DNA from: Actinoallomurus purpureus
Lineage (GTDB): Bacteria > Actinomycetota > Actinomycetes > Streptosporangiales > Streptosporangiaceae
Length of the DNA: 64,000 bases
Direction of reading: 5' to 3'
Assembly: GCF_024055795.1 (NCBI RefSeq)
Contig: NZ_JAMXMY010000022.1
Coordinates: 1-64,000 of the forward strand
The notes below the pieces were generated by a model that had not been told where the DNA came from, ran no database searches, and saw only the letters and a program-made list of their open reading frames with translations. Every line of letters begins with the position of its first letter. The first letter of the stretch is position 1. Both the position numbers and the translations under genes were made by a program. Below are positions 59,072-64,000 of this stretch, piece after piece.

Positions 59072-60030
59072 TGGGACACCGCTCGAGCGGGGAGGCGGAA
59101 CCGGTGGTCCCACAGCAGGCGGAGTACGACGTCGTGGTGGTCGGAGGCAGCGGGGTGGACACCATCGTCCGCGTCGGCTCCCTGCCGGTCCCCCTCGCCG
59201 ATTCGGTCCACGTCGACCCGATCGAGGAATGGCCCGGCCACACCGGCGGGAACGTCGCCCTCGGCGCCCGGGCACTCGGCCTGTCGGTCGCGCTGCTCGA
59301 CTACATCGGCGACGACTGGATCGGCGCGCAGGTGCGCGAGCGGCTGGCCGAAGGTGACGTGGAGTTCGCCCCGCTGATCTCCCTCGCCGGCACCCGCCGC
59401 GCGGTGAACCTGGTGGACGCGACCGGCCGCCGAATGTCCTTCTACGACGGCCGCGACCCGGCGGACCTGCGGATGCCCCGGGACCACTACCTTCCCTGGC
59501 TGCGCCGGGCCCGCCACGTCCACCTGTCCATCATGGGCTTCGCGCGCTTCCTCTACGACGACATCGAAGAGCTCGGCGTGCCCGTCTCCACGGATCTGCA
59601 CGACTGGGACGGACTGGCCGACCATCACCGGGAGTTCGCCCTCCGCTCCGACCTCGTCTTCCTCAGCGCCGCGGGCGCGGGCGAGGGCATCACCGCGCTG
59701 ATGCGCGAGATCCTCCGCGAGGGCCGTGCGGAGACCGTGGTCGCCACGGCCGGCGCGGACGGCGCCTACCTCCTCACCCGAGACGGCGGCCCCACCCCGC
59801 GGCACGTTCCGACGGCCGTCCCGCCCGCACCGGTCGTGGATTCCAACGGCGCGGGCGACGCGTTCGTCTGCGGCTTCCTGTACGGCAGGCTCGCCGGCCG
59901 AGACGTGGAGGACTGCGCGCGCCTGGGCGCGGTCGCGGGCGCCTACGCCTGCACGGCCCCGGGCTCGACCGCCCTGATTTCGGCGGAGGGCCTGCGCACG
60001 GCGGATCCCATCGGCGACGACGTGGCATAA
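59071..60030 (+). CDS. PfkB family carbohydrate kinase
   Basis: 319 residues of the ribokinase fold. VVVVGGSGVDTIVRVG at the start, WPGHTGGNVALGARALG as the first PfkB signature, and VVDSNGAGDAFVCGFLYGRL as the second, with the catalytic Asp. It phosphorylates a sugar or nucleoside-like alcohol; the substrate is unknown. Its ATG overlaps the last base of the upstream stop (TAATG). Last gene of the monooxygenase/membrane protein operon. Confidence 0.9.
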   Translation: MGHRSSGEAEPVVPQQAEYDVVVVGGSGVDTIVRVGSLPVPLADSVHVDPIEEWPGHTGGNVALGARALGLSVALLDYIGDDWIGAQVRERLAEGDVEFAPLISLAGTRRAVNLVDATGRRMSFYDGRDPADLRMPRDHYLPWLRRARHVHLSIMGFARFLYDDIEELGVPVSTDLHDWDGLADHHREFALRSDLVFLSAAGAGEGITALMREILREGRAETVVATAGADGAYLLTRDGGPTPRHVPTAVPPAPVVDSNGAGDAFVCGFLYGRLAGRDVEDCARLGAVAGAYACTAPGSTALISAEGLRTADPIGDDVA

Positions 60031-60052
60031 CCCCTGGGGCGACGTGAGCCAT

Positions 60053-60064
60053 CCGACCGGTCGG
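60053..60064. promoter_or_regulatory. CCGACCGGTCGG palindrome
   Basis: This 12-bp perfect palindrome has the same core as the TetR-type site at 398-413. It lies 23 bases after the kinase stop, in a gap with no start to control except the relic at 60243. It may be left from a lost gene. Confidence 0.35.
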
Positions 60065-60242
60065 GTGCCCCGTGCGGCGGTCGGCGGTCGCCGACGTCGA
60101 CGGCCGGCACCCGGGCGGGGGGCGCCGCCACGGCGGCCGCTCTTGCGGCAACGGTCACTCGACGTGACCGACCGATGCGATCGACACAGCGCACCGCTTC
60201 CTGGCTACCCCGACCTCACAGAATTTCGGAAATCAATTCCGT

Positions 60243-60323
60243 ATAGAAGAATCTGCCGTGCACCGGGCGATCCGGAGCGCCCTCGACCCGGCGGGCATTC
60301 TCAACCCGGGCAAGGCCCTCTGA
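60243..60323 (+). pseudogene. C-terminal relic of an FAD-linked oxidase (GlcD type)
   Basis: The frame ending at the TGA at 60321 reads VHRAIRSALDPAGILNPGKA-L. The ALDPxGILNPGK ending is diagnostic of the C-terminus of glycolate oxidase/D-lactate dehydrogenase-like FAD enzymes. Nothing upstream resembles the rest of the enzyme. So this is a short leftover after deletion. The remainder of 60031-60363 has only a GC-rich palindromic stretch near 60065-60135. Confidence 0.6.
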
Positions 60324-60363
60324 GCGTCCGACCCGAAGGCCGGTCCCTGACGAACGTGTGACG

Positions 60364-61329
60364 TCAGCTCCCGGTCGCGCTGATCGCGTGTACGCCACTG
60401 GCCACGACGGATGCCCGGCCCTGGGGCGGCACATAGGTCGCGAACGTCCACAGCCACTCGCCCCTGAAGCGGTTGTAGTAGCGCTTCGGCCCCAGGCCGT
60501 AGAAGTCCGAAGGGGGCTGGTACCACACGTGCGGCTGTATCGCCGTGTAGACCAACGCCTGGACCGCGGGGCTCAGGACCAGCGCGCCGCCGTCGGTGGT
60601 CTTCAACGCGTAGACGGGCTGCGTCCGGGCCGCCCACTCGGAACGGCCCCGCCACCGATTGGCGCTGTTGATCTTGTAAACGTCCTTGGCCCAGCGCTGA
60701 CCGAGCTTCAAGGTCAGCGGACCGGGAGCGAACCCTTCCGGAGCCTTCTGGCGGGCCGCGACGTACGACAGGTACGAGGAGAGCCGGGTGCCGACGCCGA
60801 GGGCCGGCCCGGTCGTCACGGCCGTCGCGGAGCCGTCCGCGCCGCGCGCGATCGACGGGAACTTCTGCCCCTTCGCGAGCCAGGATCCCGTGGCCGCCTT
60901 GTACTTGCCGCCGCCGGTGTCGGCGAAGACGACGTACTCCTTATCGCTGCTGCTCACCGGCGCGAAGGCGGCGAACCAGGCAGGGCTCACGTCACGCGGG
61001 ATGAAGAACTGAGCGCTCTTGTAGTGGAACGGCTTGATCTTCGATTCCTGCTTGGCCCGGATGCGCTTGTTGCCGGCCAGGTCGACCTCGAGCATCGGCC
61101 CGGTCTCGTTCTGGCGCAGCAGCGCGTCGGAGACCTTCGCGTTCGCCTCGTTGTTCACCTTCTCGTAGTTGGCAAAAATCGCTCGTGCCTGCGCCTCGGT
61201 CAGCGCGGCGGCCGCGTGCGACCTGCTCGGTGACGACTGGTGCGCAGAGGTGTTCTTGGTCCCGCCGCCGCCACATCCGGCGACGAGCGAGCCGACGGCG
61301 ACGGCCCCGATGACGATCCGGTATCGCAC
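60364..61329 (-). CDS. Lipoprotein of unknown function
   Basis: 321 residues. A lipoprotein signal peptide with lipobox LVAG-Cys19 is followed by a Gly/Ser/His linker. The mature part begins ALTEAQARAIFANYEKVNNE and has a large mixed alpha/beta domain with many aromatic residues (WYQPPSDFYGLGPKRYYNRF). It resembles uncharacterised actinobacterial lipoproteins of similar length. Anchored outside the membrane; ligand unknown. Monocistronic. Confidence 0.8.
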   Translation of the reverse strand: MRYRIVIGAVAVGSLVAGCGGGGTKNTSAHQSSPSRSHAAAALTEAQARAIFANYEKVNNEANAKVSDALLRQNETGPMLEVDLAGNKRIRAKQESKIKPFHYKSAQFFIPRDVSPAWFAAFAPVSSSDKEYVVFADTGGGKYKAATGSWLAKGQKFPSIARGADGSATAVTTGPALGVGTRLSSYLSYVAARQKAPEGFAPGPLTLKLGQRWAKDVYKINSANRWRGRSEWAARTQPVYALKTTDGGALVLSPAVQALVYTAIQPHVWYQPPSDFYGLGPKRYYNRFRGEWLWTFATYVPPQGRASVVASGVHAISATGS

Positions 61330-61755
61330 TCCAACTCCAGTAAAGAGGCGGCAAAGTGCCCCAGATCATACTGAAAACGCAGGTCATCACCGCACCTGGG
61401 GTCCGATCCGGCCGCGGCTTCGCCACTCCGCTTACCAAGGTGACGGCCCGCCGCCGACGCCAGTCAGGTGATCATCACCATCAACGCGACCCAGCCGACG
61501 GCGTAGCCGAGCACACCGAGCACCGCCACAGCGCGATGCGCACGGGGCTGGTGAACCCCACCGGGAGTCTCAGGCCGGGGAACCGCGCGCGGGCGACGTC
61601 GACCGGGATCTGCTGCTCTGCGTGCTGCCGCCCGTACGGTAGGGCTCGCGTTCTCGTGGTCATCTACCTCGCGCTACTCGGCGCCTCGGTCGGCGGGGCG
61701 TCATCCCTTGACTGCGGGGAGGCGCGGCCTCCGGGCGGATGACGCCCCGCCCAGC
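61330..61755. other. Intergenic region with a frameshifted small gene
   Basis: About 426 bases. The only coding trace is a frameshifted small membrane protein on the minus strand (61464-61663). I saw no RNA gene, and no clear terminator for the AhpD-like gene that ends at 61756. Confidence 0.4.
61464..61663 (-). pseudogene. Frameshifted small membrane protein
   Basis: The first frame reads MTTRTRALPYGRQHAEQQIP, then VDVARARFPGLRLPVGFTSP and VRIALWRC to a stop at 61481. The next frame carries the missing end from the same point: VAVLGVLGYAVGWVALMVMI-T, a good membrane helix, to a stop at 61464. A one-base loss near GCGCTGTGG would explain it. Restored, it would be a ~65-residue protein with one C-terminal helix. 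Confidence 0.5.
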
Positions 61756-62205
61756 TCACCAGGTCTTGCCGGCCTGCTCCCGGATCGTGCGGTTGATCCG
61801 GTTGAAGAAGTTGGTCAGTGCGATATCCAGGATGATCGCGGACAGCTGCTTCTCGTCGAAGTGGGCGGCGGCGGCGTCCCAGATCTCGTCGGTCACGCCC
61901 GGCGCGCCGTCCTGGATCCGGGTGGCGGCCTCGGTCAGCGCGAGCGCTGCCCGCTCCTCCTCGGTGAAGAAGGGCGTCTCGCGCCACGTGACCACGTTGT
62001 GCAGCCGCTCCTCGGTCTCTCCGCGCTTCTTCGCCGACGCGACCCCGGCGAACACGCACGGGCTACAGCCGTTGATCTGGCTGGCCCGCAGGTGGACCAG
62101 CTCGAGCACGAGCGGGTCGACGCCACCGGCGTAAATCGCCTTGTTGAGCTGCTGGATCGCTGCGATCACCTCGGGATTCCCCGAGCTCTTCATGCGTGCT
62201 TCCAT
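61756..62205 (-). CDS. AhpD-like carboxymuconolactone decarboxylase family protein
   Basis: 149 residues. The redox motif is NGCSPCVFAGVASAKKRG, the CxxC of AhpD-like peroxidase partners, within VHLRASQINGCSPC. HNVVTWRETPFFTEEERAAL is typical. Such a gene beside an ECF41-type sigma factor is a known conserved pairing, and the sigma factor usually drives its transcription. GGAG upstream supports the ATG at 62205; the internal ATG at 62193 is an alternative. Confidence 0.88.
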   Translation of the reverse strand: MEARMKSSGNPEVIAAIQQLNKAIYAGGVDPLVLELVHLRASQINGCSPCVFAGVASAKKRGETEERLHNVVTWRETPFFTEEERAALALTEAATRIQDGAPGVTDEIWDAAAAHFDEKQLSAIILDIALTNFFNRINRTIREQAGKTW

Positions 62206-62244
62206 CGGTCCCGCTCCTTCGTCGGTTACCTGTGCCCATCCGGG

Positions 62245-62265
62245 CCCGTCATCACCCATGACGGG
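62245..62265. promoter_or_regulatory. Divergent promoter dyad CCCGTCAT-N5-ATGACGGG
   Basis: Eight-bp perfect arms lie midway between the AhpD-like gene and the sigma factor gene. ECF41 promoters are reported as TGTCACA / CGTC; TGTCCCG and CGTC-type strings occur here, but the spacing does not fit, so the dyad may instead be an operator. Confidence 0.45.
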
Positions 62266-62288
62266 ACAGATCAAAGGAAGGTAACGAC

Positions 62289-63167
62289 ATGTCCGACACC
62301 AGCCCGACGGACCCGGTGGCCGAGGCGTTCGAGGCCCAGCGCGACCGGCTGCGCGCGGTCGCCTATCGCATGCTCGGCTCGCACGCCGACGCCGAGGACG
62401 TCGTCCAGGAGGCCTGGCTGCGGCTCTCCCGCCAGGACGAGGCGACCATCCACAACCTCGCCGGCTGGCTGACCACGGTGGTCGGCCGGATCAGCCTCGA
62501 CGTCCTGCGATCGCGCCAGGCCCACCCTGAGGCGTCCTACGACGACCGGCTGCTCGAACTCGTAGTGACGGTCGACGACGGCCCTGCGCCAGAGGACGAC
62601 GTGGCGCTCGCCGACTCGGTCGGGCTCGCGCTCCTCGTCGTCCTCGAGTCGCTCGGGCCGAGCGAGCGGCTGGCGTTCGTGCTGCACGACCTGTTCGCGG
62701 TGCCGTTCGACGAGATCGGCCAGATCCTCGGCAAGTCCACCGACGCCACCAAGATGCTCGCCAGCCGCGCCCGCCGAAAGGTGCAGGCGACCGACCGGCC
62801 GACGGTCGTCGGACGGGAGCAGCGAGAGGTGGTCCAGGCCTTCCTGGCGGCGGCTCGCCGCGGCGACTTCGAGGGGTTGCTGCGCGTGCTCGACCCCGAG
62901 GTGAGGCTGACCGTCGCCACCCCCGATGGTGTGGTCGTCACCCTCGGCGCCACCGCGGTCGCCTCTGGCGCGCAGTTGTCCGCAGGCGCAGCGGCGCGGG
63001 GGCGAGCAGTGCTCGTCAACGGCCTTCCCGGGATCGCGTCCTGGCGCGAGGACGGCGCCCCACTCTCGGTCATCGCGTTCACCGTCGTCGACGGCCGGAT
63101 CGCCCGTATCGCGGCCGTGATCGACCCGGCCAGGCTCGCGTCGATGGACCTACCGGCTCCGGGGTGA
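62289..63167 (+). CDS. ECF sigma factor, ECF41/SigJ-like with C-terminal SnoaL domain
   Basis: 292 residues. Region 2 has AYRMLGSHADAEDVVQEAWL and region 4 has LGPSERLAFVLHDLFAVPFD and GQILGKSTDATKMLASRARR. A C-terminal SnoaL-like domain (about 185-285) ends in IDPARLASM, like the NPDKL tail of ECF41. It acts without a separate anti-sigma, its own C-terminal domain tuning activity. The WLPEP linker motif of classical ECF41 is not seen. GGAAGG precedes the ATG. The 3' end overlaps the next minus-strand gene by 18 bases. Confidence 0.9.
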   Translation: MSDTSPTDPVAEAFEAQRDRLRAVAYRMLGSHADAEDVVQEAWLRLSRQDEATIHNLAGWLTTVVGRISLDVLRSRQAHPEASYDDRLLELVVTVDDGPAPEDDVALADSVGLALLVVLESLGPSERLAFVLHDLFAVPFDEIGQILGKSTDATKMLASRARRKVQATDRPTVVGREQREVVQAFLAAARRGDFEGLLRVLDPEVRLTVATPDGVVVTLGATAVASGAQLSAGAAARGRAVLVNGLPGIASWREDGAPLSVIAFTVVDGRIARIAAVIDPARLASMDLPAPG

Positions 63168-63383
63168 GCCGCTGCCGAGGCGGTCGCCGGGCTCCGCCGG
63201 ATCCGGTTGAGCCCGTTGTCGGCGCTGCAGGCTCATCCGTGCGGCGGCTGGATACCTCCGGATGAGGAAGTCGAGCTGAAGGAGATCCCTCGCCTCCGAC
63301 GGCGATCGTGCCGCCAGCGAGTCGACGAGGGCGCGCAGCACCGCAAGCGACCGCAGGAGCTGCTGTTCGGGAGTCATCGTCAC
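63150..63383 (-). CDS. Small basic protein, unknown
   Basis: 77 residues. The first ~50 are helical (MTPEQQLLRSLAVLRALVDS, LAARSPSEARDLLQLDFLIR), and the tail is basic and Ser/Pro rich. The GTG start overlaps the stop of the upstream gene (GTGA); an ATG two codons on is an alternative. It overlaps the sigma factor 3' end. No family recognised. Likely co-translated with the 102-residue protein and divergent from the XRE regulator. Confidence 0.55.
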   Translation of the reverse strand: MTMTPEQQLLRSLAVLRALVDSLAARSPSEARDLLQLDFLIRRYPAAARMSLQRRQRAQPDPAEPGDRLGSGSPRSR

Positions 63384-63688
63384 ATCCCGGTTCGGCGCAG
63401 CGGAACGCAAACGACCTTGCTGATCGACCGGATCAGGTCCTGGATGTCGTCGACGCCGAGGAGCCGGGACGAGTCGTCGAGGCGGCCGATCGGCACTCCC
63501 CACGACCAGTGCCACCTGAGATGGCCCTGTGCGTCCGGCTTGCAGATGATTCGCTCGCTGAGGTGGTGACTCGCTCCATGAATGAAGATCTCGGCGCCGT
63601 ACTGCTCGGCGTTCAGCCCCGCCGCCTGACATTCCTGGGTCAACCACTTCGCATATGCGTAGACGTCTTCTGATGTGTACCGATTCAT
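63380..63688 (-). CDS. Small soluble protein next to an XRE regulator
   Basis: 102 residues. MNRYTSEDVYAYAKWLTQEC is a helical start. AEQYGAEIFIHGASHHLSER and WHWSWGVPIG suggest a small mixed fold. GGGAGCCGGGA precedes the ATG; an ATG 15 codons upstream is possible. Paired with the 77-residue gene by GTGA. In actinomycetes, small genes beside XRE regulators of this type (often with DUF397 proteins) are common, but this protein is not DUF397. Function unknown. Confidence 0.6.
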   Translation of the reverse strand: MNRYTSEDVYAYAKWLTQECQAAGLNAEQYGAEIFIHGASHHLSERIICKPDAQGHLRWHWSWGVPIGRLDDSSRLLGVDDIQDLIRSISKVVCVPLRRTGM

Positions 63689-63778
63689 TCCCGGCTCCCG
63701 TTGATGTGCCATCCGGATTTCCGATGACCACAATCACAGGATCGGTTACGGTGAGCTACGAACCACCATCCCCCCATA

Positions 63779-63815
63779 CAACACCCATGACAGAAATCAT
63801 GATCGGTGGGTGTTG
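63779..63815. promoter_or_regulatory. Inverted repeat CAACACCCA-N19-TGGGTGTTG
   Basis: Nine-bp perfect arms lie in the divergent gap just before the XRE gene start and ribosome binding site (AGGAGA). The palindrome ATCATGAT lies between them. A likely operator for the XRE protein. Confidence 0.5.
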
Positions 63816-63832
63816 AAACTAGGAGACACCCA

Positions 63833-64000
63833 ATGTCACTTCAAGGCGATCGTGACCGCGATCCTCTCCTCGAGACCTTCGCCGATGAGCTGCGCTTTCG
63901 ACGCGAGACCGCAGACCTGTCCCGAAACAAGCTCGCAGAAGCGCTGGGCTGCACTCCGCAGTGGATCGGAAAGGTCGAGGCCTGCGAGAAGCCGCCCTCC
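63833..64000 (+). CDS. XRE family regulator, cut by the window edge
   Basis: The first 56 residues are present. FADELRFRRETADLSRNKLA and GCTPQWIGKVEACEKPPS form a Cro/C1-type helix-turn-helix like those of the Scr1/BldB-partner regulators of actinomycetes. AGGAGA upstream supports the ATG at 63833. The rest, normally a ~200-residue ligand region, is outside the window. Confidence 0.8.
   Translation, partial: MSLQGDRDRDPLLETFADELRFRRETADLSRNKLAEALGCTPQWIGKVEACEKPPS

Noticed and set aside
1-64000. CRISPR array, rRNA or tRNA genes
   Set aside because: I read for regularly spaced repeats and for T-loop-like GTTCGAATC strings and found none that could be supported. A short RNA gene may still have been missed.

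Overview
The window is about 64 kb of very GC-rich DNA with strong third-position G/C bias, many GTG starts and many 4-nt ATGA/GTGA overlaps between genes. This, with F420-type oxidoreductases, ESX-independent secreted proteins, abundant MarR/TetR/GntR/XRE regulators and a complete squalene-hopene cluster, points to a chromosomal segment of a filamentous actinomycete. A Streptosporangiales/Thermomonosporaceae or Streptomyces-like organism is my inference; no rRNA or tRNA gene, CRISPR array or prophage core was seen.

0-12.8 kb: a relic of a GH3 beta-glucosidase, an acyl-CoA ligase behind a perfect TetR-type palindrome, two coupled small membrane/coiled-coil genes, and a tryptophan catabolic pair (kynA, kynU) divergent from an Lrp/AsnC regulator. 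Then come an O-methyltransferase with an unrecognised N-terminal domain, a secreted protein, an MscS channel with an upstream small ORF, a MarR regulator divergent from a universal stress protein, and a secreted Ag85-like esterase.

12.9-25.6 kb: a short-chain dehydrogenase plus small membrane protein, converging on a seven-gene hopanoid operon on the minus strand (hpnC, hpnD, hpnE, polyprenyl synthase, shc, hpnG, hpnH). It leads from farnesyl diphosphate through squalene and hopene to adenosyl- and ribosylhopane. A lipid-type glycosyltransferase is divergent from it, followed by two DMT-family permeases.

25.6-40.2 kb: mixed metabolic and regulatory genes: a LLM flavin/F420 oxidoreductase, a GNAT protein, gene relics, a short-chain dehydrogenase, a secreted VanX-like dipeptidase, a metallo-beta-lactamase, two MFS exporters each divergent from its own regulator (GntR/FCD; ArsR-like) with palindromic operators, an epoxide hydrolase behind a possible leader peptide, a LigD-type polymerase domain, a two-domain NTP pyrophosphohydrolase and a LURP-one protein.

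40.2-46.3 kb: the most system-like accessory block. It holds a beta-helical membrane protein, a TPR-CHAT (caspase-like) protein and, converging on it, a tightly overlapping three-gene operon: Zn-ribbon protein, three-helix membrane protein, and a small helical protein resembling a module often fused to CHAT proteins.

46.3-64 kb: a DUF429 protein, an asymmetric heterodimeric ABC exporter, a quinone oxidoreductase, an orphan TnpB element whose catalytic Glu is displaced as in Fanzor-like TnpBs, with a probable omega RNA at its 3' end, an XRE regulator, an FAD monooxygenase / membrane protein / PfkB kinase operon, a lipoprotein, an ECF41-like sigma factor divergent from an AhpD-like protein, and the start of an XRE regulator at the window edge.

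Two themes recur. First, several short tandem duplications begin at or span stop codons (7.76, 10.6, 14.3 and 25.6 kb). Second, many small gene remnants lie between intact genes (0.1, 27.6, 28.4, 51.0, 54.7, 60.3 and 61.5 kb).
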